In this document: in pieces, positions 17,257 to 26,117 of the stretch | How the letters are laid out: every line of letters starts with the position of its first letter | How positions within the stretch are numbered: position 1 is the first letter of the stretch | Source of the DNA: an uncultured Pontibacter sp. | Lineage (GTDB): Bacteria; Bacteroidota; Bacteroidia; Cytophagales; Hymenobacteraceae | NCBI RefSeq assembly: GCF_947495565.1 | Contig: NZ_CANLZM010000002.1 | Span: 372,001 to 436,000 of the forward strand | DNA: 64,000 nucleotides | Direction of reading: 5' to 3' | The notes under the pieces: model-generated | Seen by the model: the letters and a program-made list of their open reading frames with translations, nothing else | The model's database searches: none | What the model was told of the DNA's origin: nothing | Made by a program: the position numbers and the translations under genes

Positions 17257-17818
17257 GTTCCTTAAGTTTTTTTTCCTGGCGCAGCAGCATACTTTGCAGT
17301 ATAGCTCTTGCACGCGAATATTGTGATTTTGAGGTCCCTTCTGATATGCCCAGCATCTCGCCGATTTCTTTGTGGTTGTAGCCCTCTATGGCGTAGAGGT
17401 TAAAAACCATACGATAGCGGGGCGCCAGGCTCTGGATCATTCCCAAAAGCTCGTCCATCGTGTAGCCGCTCAGATTAACGTCATCAGAGCTAAGATTGGC
17501 CACCTCTTCCGCCTCGTGCGATACGGTCAGCAATTGTTTGCTGCGCAGGTGCTTCAGGGCTGTGTTGATCATGATGCGGCGAACCCAGAACTCCAGTGGG
17601 CAATCCTTTTTAAAGTTTTGGATATTGTTGAATACTTTTATGAAAGCATCCTGCATAATATCCTCCGCCTCAAAGGTTGTGGGGGCATAACGCAGGCAGA
17701 CCACCATCATCTTTTTAGAGTACAGGTCATAGAGCAGGCGCTGCATATCGCGTTTCCCCGCGATGCACCCTTCTATGAGCTTATCCTCCTCTGACTTTGA
17801 TTTTGTAAAAAGCTTCAA
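17240..17818 (-). CDS. ECF RNA polymerase sigma factor (sigma-70 family)
   Basis: 192 residues. Region 2 is at about 22-85 (YDLYSKKMMVVCLRYAPT, then AEDIMQDAFIKVFNNI, the -10 recognition helix). Region 4 is at about 125-180 (LAPRYRMVFNLYAIEGYNHKEIGEML, then SEGTSKSQYSRARAIL, the helix-turn-helix). Regions 1 and 3 are absent, as in ECF sigmas. Its 3' end overlaps the membrane-anchored barrel protein gene by 17 bases, which indicates translational coupling and a regulator-partner pair. The target genes are unknown. Confidence 0.92.
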   Translation of the reverse strand: MKLFTKSKSEEDKLIEGCIAGKRDMQRLLYDLYSKKMMVVCLRYAPTTFEAEDIMQDAFIKVFNNIQNFKKDCPLEFWVRRIMINTALKHLRSKQLLTVSHEAEEVANLSSDDVNLSGYTMDELLGMIQSLAPRYRMVFNLYAIEGYNHKEIGEMLGISEGTSKSQYSRARAILQSMLLRQEKKLKEHVISN

Positions 17819-18235
17819 ATATGGCCTGCTTTACGTTTGTTTTCTTCTATGATTCCTGGCAGGCACTTAAGGTTGCAAGCAGGTTGAAATATTTTTGTGG
17901 AACGATGGTTTGCACCTCGTGCGCATTTCCCCAAACCTATCCTCTTATTGGTAAAGGTATAAAATTACAATGATCAATGCTGCAGCAAAGGCAACTGCTT
18001 TTATTACAGGTGCACCCACTTGCTATGGCAACTGCTGCAGCCAGGAGAAAAGCTTTACAAAGAGATAAGTATGGTGGAGTTACCTGATAATTTTCTAGGG
18101 AAGAAAACAGGCAAATTATATCGACAGCGGCAAAGCTAGAAGCATGAAATGGGTTTGTTGAGGGAATGATACTCAGCCCAAATAAGGAGCTTAGTTATAG
18201 CTAGCCAGTTTGGCACATTTGGCACAGGAGATTTA
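17819..18235. other. Spacer upstream of the sigma gene; weak 32-aa frame only
   Basis: No gene can be firmly supported. A 32-codon frame at 17970-18068 (plus strand, with TCYGNCC in the middle) is the only candidate and looks marginal. The region should contain the sigma-gene promoter, but I found no clean TAnnTTTG box. Confidence 0.35.
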
Positions 18236-18270
18236 TAAAAAGGAAAGCCTCCCAGGGATGAGAGGCTTTC
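18236..18270 (-). terminator. Terminator of the reverse-strand aroE operon
   Basis: GAAAGCCTC and GAGGCTTTC (18243-18251 and 18262-18270) form a 9-bp stem. The A-run at 18237-18241 gives a U-tract on the minus strand, about 220 bases after the aroE stop. I see nothing else in 18271-18492. Confidence 0.65.
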
Positions 18271-18492
18271 TTCTTTCGCAGCAAGCTTGTAGTGTTGTAA
18301 ATCATCTTAAACCTCGCTCAAAAGATCTTTATACTGTAATATAGTTGAGTCAAGTAGGTATCGTCTGCCATTGCTTCCGCGTGTATAAGCACGACATCTA
18401 GGTAAAGCAAACGTGCTATACTCCTTAAACGCATATAACACAAGGCAAAGTTGCACTACAACAGGCTTTTTTCGCTTAAACAATTGTATAGA

Positions 18493-19233
18493 TTAATATT
18501 CTAAATTCCAAATATTCCAGGAAGCCTCTGCTTGTGCGCGAAGCATAGGAATACCATTCATAGCTTTGGCGCCCTGAGCGGCACATTGCTGCAAAAACAG
18601 CGTCTGCTCCGGATTGTATACTAGATCGTAACAGTAATGCCGCTGATTTATACTTTTATACGGCAGCTCCGGCGCCTCTTGCACTTGCGGGTACATACCC
18701 AAAGGTGTAGTATTGATGATCAGGTTATACGCTTGCAGCAGTTCCGGTGTCAGCTGGGCATAACTCACCTGCCCTTCGGCCGCTGACCTGGATACCCGCA
18801 GGTACGGGATGTGCAAAGCATCCAGTGCAGCCCAAACAGCTTTGGCTGCACCGCCTGTGCCCAGCACTAGCGCCTGCCCGTGTTCCTGCTGCGGGTAAAA
18901 CTCTTCCAGCGTACTTTTAAACCCAATATAATCTGTGTTGTAGCCTTTGGTTTTTCCGTCACTGATTTTAATGGTGTTAACAGCTCCGATTGTAGCAGCC
19001 GCTTTATCCAGATCATCTAACAGCGCCACTACCTGCTCTTTATAGGGCACGGTTACGTTCAGGCCCACCAGTTCCGGCTCCTGCTGCAGTAGCTTTGGAA
19101 CCCCCTGCACTTTGGGTAGCTCATACAGCTCATAACCAGCATCGGCTATTCCCTCTCGCTCAAATTTTTCTGTGAAGTATTTTTTGGAGAAGGAGTGCCC
19201 AAGTTTTTTACCGATGAGTCCGAATTTGCGCAT
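18493..19233 (-). CDS. aroE: Shikimate dehydrogenase
   Basis: 246 residues. It reduces 3-dehydroshikimate to shikimate with NADPH in aromatic amino acid synthesis. The N-terminal substrate domain has GKKLGHSFSKKYF and GLNVTVPYKEQV, whose Lys is the catalytic residue. The dinucleotide-binding domain starts with LVLGTGGAAKAVW. NTTPLGMYP is the conserved segment near the active site, and AMNGIPMLRAQAEASW closes the protein. It is slightly shorter than E. coli AroE, as is usual in Bacteroidota. It is the last gene of a reverse-strand run following the DUF368 gene by 19 bases. Confidence 0.95.
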   Translation of the reverse strand: MRKFGLIGKKLGHSFSKKYFTEKFEREGIADAGYELYELPKVQGVPKLLQQEPELVGLNVTVPYKEQVVALLDDLDKAAATIGAVNTIKISDGKTKGYNTDYIGFKSTLEEFYPQQEHGQALVLGTGGAAKAVWAALDALHIPYLRVSRSAAEGQVSYAQLTPELLQAYNLIINTTPLGMYPQVQEAPELPYKSINQRHYCYDLVYNPEQTLFLQQCAAQGAKAMNGIPMLRAQAEASWNIWNLEY

Positions 19234-19252
19234 GGTCAGAAAAGCGTAGAAT

Positions 19253-20197
19253 CTATACTTGTGTTGTGCTATCGTCAGTGAAACGGTCTATCAAATACAC
19301 GAGCAGAAAGCCGAAAATAGCCAGCACTACACCATATAGCAAGTATGGCTCCTGCCCTGTTATAGCCTCGTAGTTGCCTGGCAACACGTTTTCCTGCACC
19401 AGTGGCTTTACCTCTCCGTGGCGGTCGGTGTAGGTCTCGATAGTTTCTTTCCAGGGCCATACTTTATTTAGAGACCCAACCATGAAGCCTGTAAGCAGCG
19501 CGACAGTTACGTTGTGAAACCGCTTCAGCATAAAATTCAGCACATGCGAAAAAGCCAGAATACCGGTTACGCAGCCTAACCCGAACACGGCAATCACATC
19601 CAAGCGCAGCTCTTTAAGCGAAAGCATGATAAACTCATACTTCGCCAACAGCACAAGTATAAAACTGCCTGATATTCCGGGCAAAATCATGGCACAAATA
19701 GCTATTGCCCCAGACATAAATATAAACCAGTAAGCCTCCGGGGTAAAGCCAGGAGTAGCCACTGTTATGTAAAAGGCGATAGCTACACCGGCCAAACCAG
19801 CCAGCAGCACCCCCAACGTCCAGCGGCTAATTTTTTTTCCAACCACCAACGCCGACGCTACGATTAAGCCAAAAAAGAAGGACCAAAGCATCTCCGGGAA
19901 ATTTGCCAGCAGATACAGGATCAGCCTGGACAGCGATGCGAAAGACAAGCCTATGCCTGCCAACAGCACCACCAGGAAGTTGCCGTTGATGTGCCTCCAA
20001 AAGCCTTTCAGGTTAAAGCGCAGCAACAGTTTCAGGGCCTCGCCGTTTACCGAGCGGATAGAGCCCAATAGCTCTTCATAAATTCCGGTGATAAAAGCGA
20101 TGGTGCCACCCGACACACCCGGCACCACATCTGCGGCGCCCATGCCCACGCCTTTAGAAAACAGCAGCAGGTACTCTCGTAAAGTTCTTCTTTTCAT
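19253..20197 (-). CDS. DUF368 polyprenyl-phosphate transporter (PopT-like)
   Basis: 314 residues from ATG 20197 (MKRRTLREYLL). The open frame extends 25 residues upstream without conservation. It has eight or more transmembrane helices. The family signature is GMGAADVVPGVSGGTIAFITGIYEEL near the N-terminus, with a second inverted copy near the middle (AICAMILPGISGSFILVLLAKYEFIM). DUF368 proteins (PopT) were shown to return undecaprenyl phosphate across the cytoplasmic membrane for reuse in envelope synthesis. It sits between comA-like and aroE genes on the same strand. Confidence 0.88.
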   Translation of the reverse strand: MKRRTLREYLLLFSKGVGMGAADVVPGVSGGTIAFITGIYEELLGSIRSVNGEALKLLLRFNLKGFWRHINGNFLVVLLAGIGLSFASLSRLILYLLANFPEMLWSFFFGLIVASALVVGKKISRWTLGVLLAGLAGVAIAFYITVATPGFTPEAYWFIFMSGAIAICAMILPGISGSFILVLLAKYEFIMLSLKELRLDVIAVFGLGCVTGILAFSHVLNFMLKRFHNVTVALLTGFMVGSLNKVWPWKETIETYTDRHGEVKPLVQENVLPGNYEAITGQEPYLLYGVVLAIFGFLLVYLIDRFTDDSTTQV

Positions 20198-20302
20198 AAA
20201 AAATGATACAGCTATACGTATGCGGCTACGGCTGAAAAACAAAATTGCCCGTGCGGCCACACCGACGGGCAATTTATACTTTTGTGTTTATACTTTAACC
20301 TT

Positions 20303-21076
20303 CTAGCAAGGTTTTTCCATGTTCAGGAAGGAGTCAAATGTATCGCCGCGCAATCCCAGACGGATTGTTTCCAGCGGAATGACTTCGTTTGGCGCAATAT
20401 TCCCTAAGTTTACATTTGTGCCCAGCAGCTTGATAAACCATACTTGCTGCGCTTTCTGAGGAGCTTCCCAAAGGATTTTCTCAAACGGAATCTGGGTCAG
20501 GATCTCTTCCACCAGACCGCTACGCACCTCGCCGGTAGAGCGGAACAGGCCCACATTACCGCCTTCGCGGGCTTCACCGATTACTTTCCAAGCGCCGGCT
20601 TCCAGCTCTGCCTTCATTAGCTTGATCCACATGTAAGGCGGGATGATTTTCTCGGCATCCTTAGACCCCACCTCCGACAGCACCGTTACCTGCTCTGCCA
20701 GTTGGGAGATATATTCGCACTTTTTGTCGTGAGGCATCTCCAGCGATCCGTCAGATACTTCCGCGAAAGTCATTTCATACTTATCCAGCACACGGCGGTA
20801 GTCATCGAACTGGTTGCGCACAATAAAGGCCTCAAACAAGGTACCCCCAAAATAAGTAGGGATGCCAGCGGCCTTGTATACTTGCAGCTTCTCTTTCAGG
20901 TTAGGCGTCACGTAAGACGTGCCCCAGCCCAGCTTTACAATGTCAACATAATCTCCGGCTACTTCCAGAAAATCCTCCACCTCACGAATGCTGAGGCCTT
21001 TGTCCATGGCCATAGTAAAGCCTCGTTCGCGCGGTTTTGCGTCACGCTCCGGGATGCTATTAAGGGTATAGTTCAT
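20303..21076 (-). CDS. comA: Phosphosulfolactate synthase (ComA family)
   Basis: 257 residues matching the ComA family across its length: PRERGFTMAMDKGLS, then VDIVKLGWGTSYVTPNLKEK, PTYFGGTLFEAF and FAEVSDGSLEMP, the TIM-barrel strands of (2R)-phospho-3-sulfolactate synthase. In methanogens it joins sulfite to phosphoenolpyruvate for coenzyme M. In a bacterium the product more likely leads to sulfolactate, or to cysteate for sulfonolipids, which many Bacteroidota make; that link is inference. The upstream TPR gene ends 6 bases before this start, so they are co-transcribed. Confidence 0.88.
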   Translation of the reverse strand: MNYTLNSIPERDAKPRERGFTMAMDKGLSIREVEDFLEVAGDYVDIVKLGWGTSYVTPNLKEKLQVYKAAGIPTYFGGTLFEAFIVRNQFDDYRRVLDKYEMTFAEVSDGSLEMPHDKKCEYISQLAEQVTVLSEVGSKDAEKIIPPYMWIKLMKAELEAGAWKVIGEAREGGNVGLFRSTGEVRSGLVEEILTQIPFEKILWEAPQKAQQVWFIKLLGTNVNLGNIAPNEVIPLETIRLGLRGDTFDSFLNMEKPC

Positions 21077-21082
21077 CTGATT

Positions 21083-22480
21083 TTATTTGCGGTACTGATC
21101 AATTAATCGGGCTAATGCACGCTGCGATTCCAGCTCAGGAAAGAACTCAAACAGCAGCTTGTGCTTGTCGAAGTCCAAAATTAATGCATTTTCCAGATAA
21201 TTATAAGCCTCGCGGTATTTTCCTGCAGAAAGCATGTAAGCACAGGCCCTATAATATAGCTCTGCCTCCTTAGGCTGCAGTTCTATGGCGTTTAAAATAA
21301 TATCTGTGGCCTGCTCAAAATTGCCCTGCTCAAAAAGTATGATAGACCAGTTGAGGTAAATATTCTTATCGTCCGGGCGGATTTCAGAGGCACGCTCGTA
21401 GCTTTCCAGCGCCGACACCACATGCCCCACCTGATATTCTGCCGCTGCCAATGCCACCCAGTAATCCGCTCCATCATCGTAAAGCTCCACCGCTTTTTTA
21501 AAAAAGTGCACCGCCTCGTACCATTTGCCCTGGGCATCAAGTATAACGCCAATGCCAAACCAGGCTTCATCCATTTCAGGGTCCAGGTCCACAGATTTTT
21601 GGTAGTAGCGCCGCGACAGGTCCCACTGCTGCAGTTTCTCGTAGCACTCACCAATGTTGCAGTAGATCTCTGCATTCGGCTCCCCATGCTCAATCATGGC
21701 ATTGAAAGCCTCAATGGCTTTGGTATACTCGCCCATGTACACCAGCGCGTTAGCCATGTTATTGTAGGCTGTAATAAAATCAGGGCGGATAATAGTGGCA
21801 TAGTCGTAGGCCGAGATAGCTTTGTCGTAGGCGCCCATCTTATTATACACGTTGCCCAGGTTAAACCAAGCTACATAAGAATAAGGGTCATCGTCTACGA
21901 ACTTGTGGAAGAACGGCACAATCTCGCTCACAGTATTCGTGATATCGAGGCAGTAAAGGATCTCCTGCATCGCCGCCTCGTTCTCCGGGTTCAGCTCCAC
22001 GCACTTTTTATAGTATTTAACTGCCGAGGCAAGCTTGCCCCAGGTTTGGTAAGCTAAGGCGATGTTAAAGTAGATATCGTCGCGGTCATCGGCGTAGGCC
22101 AGGGCTTTTTTAAAGTAATCAATGGCATCCCGAAACTCGCCGCGCTGGGTATAAATTATGCCGCGAGTCAGCTGCACGTCAGCGTTCTCTGGCTCTACCT
22201 CTGCCACTTTGTTGATTATTTCGAGGGCTTCCTCGAAGCTGCCGGACATGGCCAACAGCTGCGCCTTGTCTATCTGCAGCTCTGTGGAAAAAGGATACTG
22301 CACCAACGCAGAGTTGCAAGCGGCTAAAGCCTTCTTATACTCAAAGTTTGCAGTATAATGATCTATGATATACTCAAAATCTGTGAGGTCAAAAAAAGCG
22401 GTTTCATTGCTCCCGAGCATGCGCTCGAAACGCTGTATAAGTTCCAGCTCTTCGCTGTGTTCATCAAAGTTCTCTTTCAT
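21083..22480 (-). CDS. Tetratricopeptide repeat protein
   Basis: 465 residues with no signal peptide or membrane helix. It is built of about a dozen 34-residue TPR units (AEVYCNIGECYEKLQQWDLSRRYY-like, AWFNLGNVYNKMGAYDKAISAYDYA, AVKYYKKCVELNPENEAA). It is likely a cytoplasmic scaffold for protein-protein contacts. It sits 66 bases after an SDR gene and 6 bases before comA on the same strand. Partners are unknown. Confidence 0.9.
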   Translation of the reverse strand: MKENFDEHSEELELIQRFERMLGSNETAFFDLTDFEYIIDHYTANFEYKKALAACNSALVQYPFSTELQIDKAQLLAMSGSFEEALEIINKVAEVEPENADVQLTRGIIYTQRGEFRDAIDYFKKALAYADDRDDIYFNIALAYQTWGKLASAVKYYKKCVELNPENEAAMQEILYCLDITNTVSEIVPFFHKFVDDDPYSYVAWFNLGNVYNKMGAYDKAISAYDYATIIRPDFITAYNNMANALVYMGEYTKAIEAFNAMIEHGEPNAEIYCNIGECYEKLQQWDLSRRYYQKSVDLDPEMDEAWFGIGVILDAQGKWYEAVHFFKKAVELYDDGADYWVALAAAEYQVGHVVSALESYERASEIRPDDKNIYLNWSIILFEQGNFEQATDIILNAIELQPKEAELYYRACAYMLSAGKYREAYNYLENALILDFDKHKLLFEFFPELESQRALARLIDQYRK

Positions 22481-22546
22481 CTCCAGTATCCAACAAGCCG
22501 TATCAAAACAGCCTTTTCCTTACTACATTTTAACCCTGCAAATAGT

Positions 22547-23539
22547 TTATTTAACCCGCTGCAGGCTATTATTGGCCATCTGTTGCAGCAACTCTCGGCA
22601 AACCCAATCCACTGATTCAGAAACAGGCCTGAACTCAAACCCTATTGCCTTCCGAATTTTATCGTTGCTGAAGAAGTGTGTTTTTTTGGATACCCGCGCC
22701 GTGTCTTTGGTGATAAGCGGCCGACGGCCGGTAAGCCAAGAGCGCACATGCTCCAGCCGCCACACCACCTCCGCCAATAGCGCCGGCACCCTTACGCTGG
22801 GAGCTTTCTTGCTGAAGCAGTTTGCCGTATTCTCAAAAAACGATTTATAGCTCATCTGCTCGGCATTCAAAATAAACCTTTCTCCTGATATTTCCGAGAA
22901 GGTGAGCTGCAGCATAGCCTCTACCACATCGCGCACATCCACAAAGTTGGCTTCGCCACCAGTATAGAAAGGCCGCTCGTTATAAACATACTTGAAAAGC
23001 TGCGTGCTGCTGCGGCTCCAGTCGGCGGGGCCAAGTATAATTGAGGGATTCACAATAACGGCATTTAGTCCTTCGGCTACCCCGCGCCATACTTCCAACT
23101 CTCCAAAGTATTTAGAGCTGGCATAGGCAGACAGGTCCGCGGCAGGGTCCCACTTGGCCTTTTCTGTCAGCTGCTCCACATTTTTTGGCCGCCCGACGGC
23201 TGCTATGGAGCTGACGTGGCACAGTTTTATACTTCCGGCCTCCAGACAGGCATCCACTATGTTGGCCGTGCCTTCAATATTTATCTGCTTCAGCAGTTCC
23301 TCATCCTGCGGCGCATAAGAAACGAGGCCGGCACTATGGAAAACATACTTCACATCGGTCAGAGCATCGCGCAGCAGTGCCGGGTCTAAAATATCGCCCT
23401 GTAGCCACTGCACTTTTTCGGCACCGGCTACGGCAGGAATTTCGTTGCGGTAAAGCGCCTTTACCTGGTGCCCTTGCCGCAAAAGTTCCGGAATCAGAAA
23501 ACTGCCGATCAGGCCACTGCCGCCCGTTACAAATACCAT
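22547..23539 (-). CDS. NAD-dependent epimerase/dehydratase (extended SDR)
   Basis: 330 residues. The N-terminal Rossmann motif is MVFVTGGSGLIGSFLIPELL. The catalytic YxxxK is in YASSKYFGEL, preceded by the serine segment CHVSSIAAVGRP. A NPSIILGPADWSRSST stretch and a C-terminal substrate-binding half follow the extended-SDR pattern. The substrate (nucleotide sugar, dihydroflavonol-like or lipid) cannot be told from sequence. It is followed by the TPR gene and preceded, 30 bases away, by the CpsB-like gene. Confidence 0.88.
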   Translation of the reverse strand: MVFVTGGSGLIGSFLIPELLRQGHQVKALYRNEIPAVAGAEKVQWLQGDILDPALLRDALTDVKYVFHSAGLVSYAPQDEELLKQINIEGTANIVDACLEAGSIKLCHVSSIAAVGRPKNVEQLTEKAKWDPAADLSAYASSKYFGELEVWRGVAEGLNAVIVNPSIILGPADWSRSSTQLFKYVYNERPFYTGGEANFVDVRDVVEAMLQLTFSEISGERFILNAEQMSYKSFFENTANCFSKKAPSVRVPALLAEVVWRLEHVRSWLTGRRPLITKDTARVSKKTHFFSNDKIRKAIGFEFRPVSESVDWVCRELLQQMANNSLQRVK

Positions 23540-23569
23540 GGTTTGTGGAAGTATAAAGTATGAAGTGAA

Positions 23570-24319
23570 TTATAATTGCCTGTTGCGCAGCGGCAAGGCC
23601 AGTGCTTTAACCAGGTGCTTTGAGCTAAGGACCTTATGTAACGAGGCAATGTGCTTCAGCCCGTGTGTGTCAGTTCCCAAAAAATCCACGAAGCCTTGCT
23701 CTATCAGCCGCTCCGCCACCTCTTTTGCCCCCGACGAATAATAGCCTACCAATGAGTTGAGGTTGGGCTGAAACATTACGCCTAGCTCCCGCAACGCAAT
23801 TAGCTCCTCATACTTGCCATAAAAGTAAGTATAGCGCTCAGGGTGCGCCAGCACCGGTTGGTACCCTTTAGAGCGCATCTTAAAAATAGTTTCGCGCAGG
23901 TTTAGGGGCTCGTTGAGGAAAGATGTTTCAAACAGCAGATAGTTTTGACCGAACGTAAGCAGTTCCTCATCTCTGTCCAGCTTATCTAGCAGGCCTTCGT
24001 CCAGATAATATTCTGCCGCGCACTCCAGTTCCATTTCTATACCTGCCTCTTCTACCGCCTGTCGGAGCAAAGCAAGCTTTCCTCGTATAATTTCAGGCGT
24101 GTTTTTGTAGAAGTCGCTCATGATGTGCGGCGTCATGACCAGCTTGCGGTAACCCAGCTCTTTCATGCCCCTCACCAGTTCCAGTGATTGCTCCAGGCTA
24201 TCGGACCCATCGTCTATGCCCGGCAGGATATGCGAGTGCATATCTACGCCGAGTTCGCTCAACGAGACCTCCAGCACGGGATCACTCCCCCCAAACAGGT
24301 TCTTCAAAAACTGTATCAT
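23570..24319 (-). CDS. PHP-domain tyrosine phosphatase, CpsB/YwqE-like
   Basis: 249 residues with PHP metal-binding motifs: DMHSHILPGIDDGS near residue 27, VMTPHI, then ECAAEYYLDE, LAHPERY and a C-terminal FLGTDTHGLKH. These supply His, Asp and Glu ligands of a trinuclear metal site. CpsB/Wzb-type relatives dephosphorylate the tyrosine kinase controlling capsule or exopolysaccharide export. No kinase or polysaccharide genes are adjacent, so the partner must be elsewhere. It is the first gene of the reverse-strand block. Confidence 0.88.
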   Translation of the reverse strand: MIQFLKNLFGGSDPVLEVSLSELGVDMHSHILPGIDDGSDSLEQSLELVRGMKELGYRKLVMTPHIMSDFYKNTPEIIRGKLALLRQAVEEAGIEMELECAAEYYLDEGLLDKLDRDEELLTFGQNYLLFETSFLNEPLNLRETIFKMRSKGYQPVLAHPERYTYFYGKYEELIALRELGVMFQPNLNSLVGYYSSGAKEVAERLIEQGFVDFLGTDTHGLKHIASLHKVLSSKHLVKALALPLRNRQL

Positions 24320-24464
24320 CTAACCAACATTGATTCCTGTGGCCCTGCTGCAAAGGGCAGCACAGCAAACAAACTTCAAAATAACAGAAATTAAAATCAG
24401 TGTCAAAATAAAGCTGCCCTGTCGCATCCCCCTCTTTTACATACGCTTAAAACTATATTACTGA

Positions 24465-24495
24465 TTGGTGCTTTGCCCTTATTTATATAGCTTTG
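24465..24495 (+). promoter_or_regulatory. Promoter of the acyl-CoA dehydrogenase gene
   Basis: TTG at 24465-24467 and TAGCTTTG at 24488-24495 are separated by 20 bases, matching the Bacteroidota -33/-7 consensus. This predicts a transcript starting near 24502 and a leader of about 60 bases. Confidence 0.65.
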
Positions 24496-24561
24496 TAAAC
24501 AACCGATAATGCAATATCGTTACAGAAGCTACATATCACCTTAATTGAACCCAGACTATAC

Positions 24562-25701
24562 ATGGAATTAAAAACAACTGAAAACCAGCGCATGATTGCG
24601 GACATGGTCCGTGATTTCGGCGCAAAGCACATTAAACCCAAGATGATGGAGTGGGACGAGTCACAGGAGTTTCCGGTGGAGGTCTTCAAAAAGCTTGGAG
24701 AACTAGGCCTGATGGGTGTGCTCGTGCCTACAGAGTATGGCGGCTCAGGCTTTGGTTATCTGGAGTACGTTACCGCTATCGCAGAGCTTTCTAAAATTGA
24801 TGGCTCTATTGGCCTTTCTATGGCGGCGCACAACTCGCTTTGCACAGGCCACATCCTGCAATTCGGCAACGAAGAGCAGAAAAAGAAATACCTGCCTAAG
24901 CTAGCTACTGCCGAGTGGATAGGTGCCTGGGGACTGACGGAGCCAAACACAGGCTCGGATGCTGGCAACATGCGCACTGTAGCTGTACAGGACGGCGATT
25001 ACTGGGTAATCAACGGAGCCAAAAACTTTATCACACACGGTAAATCCGGAAACGTGGCTGTTGTGATTGTACGCACCGGCGAGGTAGGCGACTCCCACGG
25101 TATGACGGCTTTCGTGATAGAGAAAGGCACTGAAGGCTTTAGCGCCGGCCGCAAAGAAGACAAACTGGGCATGCGTGCCTCTGAGACTACAGAACTTATC
25201 TTCCAGGACTGCCGTGTGCACAAAGACCAGATTCTGGGCGAGGTAGGTGAAGGATTCGTGCAGGCTATGAAAGTATTGGACGGCGGCCGTATTTCTATCG
25301 CAGCCTTATCCTTAGGTATTGCACAAGGAGCTTTCGAGGCAGCTTTGGCCTACTCTAAAGAGCGCCACCAGTTTAACAAACCAATCTCTGCTTTTCAAGG
25401 TATTGCCTTTAAGCTAGCAGACATGGCTACAGAGATCGAAGCGGCATCGCTGCTTACTTACCAGGCTGCTGATATGAAGAACCGTGGCCTGAACGTAAAT
25501 AAAGAATCTGCCATGGCGAAGCTTTATGCCTCAGAAGTATCGGTAAGAGTGGCTAATGAGGGGGTACAGATTTTTGGCGGCTACGGCTTTACCAAAGACT
25601 ACCCTGCCGAAAAATATTACCGCGATGCCAAGCTTTGCACCATAGGCGAGGGAACAAGTGAGATACAGAAGCTTGTTATCTCAAGAGCTATGTTAAAGTA
25701 A
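24562..25701 (+). CDS. Acyl-CoA dehydrogenase (short/medium-chain type)
   Basis: 379 residues. It is an FAD enzyme that introduces the alpha-beta double bond in acyl-CoA and passes electrons to ETF. The N-terminal helical part is followed by AWGLTEPNTGSDAG (flavin and substrate contacts), the middle beta domain, then GGRISIAALSLGIAQGAFEAALAYS and IFGGYGFTKDYPAE. The end has TIGEGTSEIQKL, whose first Glu is the catalytic base in this subfamily. The start coincides with MELKTTENQRMIADMVRDF. Codon use resembles that of highly expressed genes. Length is standard. Confidence 0.94.
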   Translation: MELKTTENQRMIADMVRDFGAKHIKPKMMEWDESQEFPVEVFKKLGELGLMGVLVPTEYGGSGFGYLEYVTAIAELSKIDGSIGLSMAAHNSLCTGHILQFGNEEQKKKYLPKLATAEWIGAWGLTEPNTGSDAGNMRTVAVQDGDYWVINGAKNFITHGKSGNVAVVIVRTGEVGDSHGMTAFVIEKGTEGFSAGRKEDKLGMRASETTELIFQDCRVHKDQILGEVGEGFVQAMKVLDGGRISIAALSLGIAQGAFEAALAYSKERHQFNKPISAFQGIAFKLADMATEIEAASLLTYQAADMKNRGLNVNKESAMAKLYASEVSVRVANEGVQIFGGYGFTKDYPAEKYYRDAKLCTIGEGTSEIQKLVISRAMLK

Positions 25702-25707
25702 AAGTGT

Positions 25708-25746
25708 GCGGGAGAGGCTAAAAAGCGGCTTCTCCCCTACTTTTTA
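25708..25746 (+). terminator. Terminator after the acyl-CoA dehydrogenase gene
   Basis: GGGAGAGGCT and GGCTTCTCCC pair imperfectly over AAAAAGC and are followed by TACTTTTT. Confidence 0.6.
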
Positions 25747-25796
25747 AAATAAAACACCCTTGGCTGATAAATAATTAGCCAATAAGTTGATTTTTA

Positions 25797-25818
25797 AGTG
25801 TAAGGTTGCTTAAATTTG
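25797..25818 (+). promoter_or_regulatory. Promoter of rpsU
   Basis: TTG (25797-25799) and TAAATTTG (25811-25818) are both present, but the gap is only 11 bases; the -7 box itself is a perfect TAnnTTTG. It predicts a start near 25825 and a 27-base leader ahead of the rpsU ATG. A TTGGCT...AGCCAA inverted repeat lies just upstream at about 25760-25782. Confidence 0.6.
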
Positions 25819-25851
25819 CAACCCTAAATCCAAAGAGAAGCGAGGAATAAT

Positions 25852-26046
25852 ATGATCATTGTAAACGTAAAAGATAACGAGTCTGTAGACCGTGCTCTGA
25901 AGAGATTCAAGAAGAAATTTGAGAGAACTGGAGTTTTGAAAGAACTGCGCTCAAGAGCTTATTTTGAGAAGCCATCTATTTCAAAAAGAAAGCAAAAAGA
26001 GAGAGCTGTGTACAAGCAGCAGATGTTTGCTGACCAAAACTACTAG
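25852..26046 (+). CDS. rpsU: 30S ribosomal protein S21
   Basis: 64 residues, the usual bS21 length in Bacteroidota. The sequence opens with MIIVNVKDNESVDRALKRFKK, then has the basic helix RSRAYFEKPSISKRKQKERA. S21 binds the 3' end region of 16S rRNA on the small subunit platform. The context with a XerC-like recombinase and the hibernation factor downstream is a common Bacteroidota order. Confidence 0.96.
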   Translation: MIIVNVKDNESVDRALKRFKKKFERTGVLKELRSRAYFEKPSISKRKQKERAVYKQQMFADQNY

Positions 26047-26117
26047 TATATCTAGCAAGATATTTTATTTTTCCATAAATTAGGGTACCTGACTGAATAA
26101 ATCGGGCACCTTAATTT

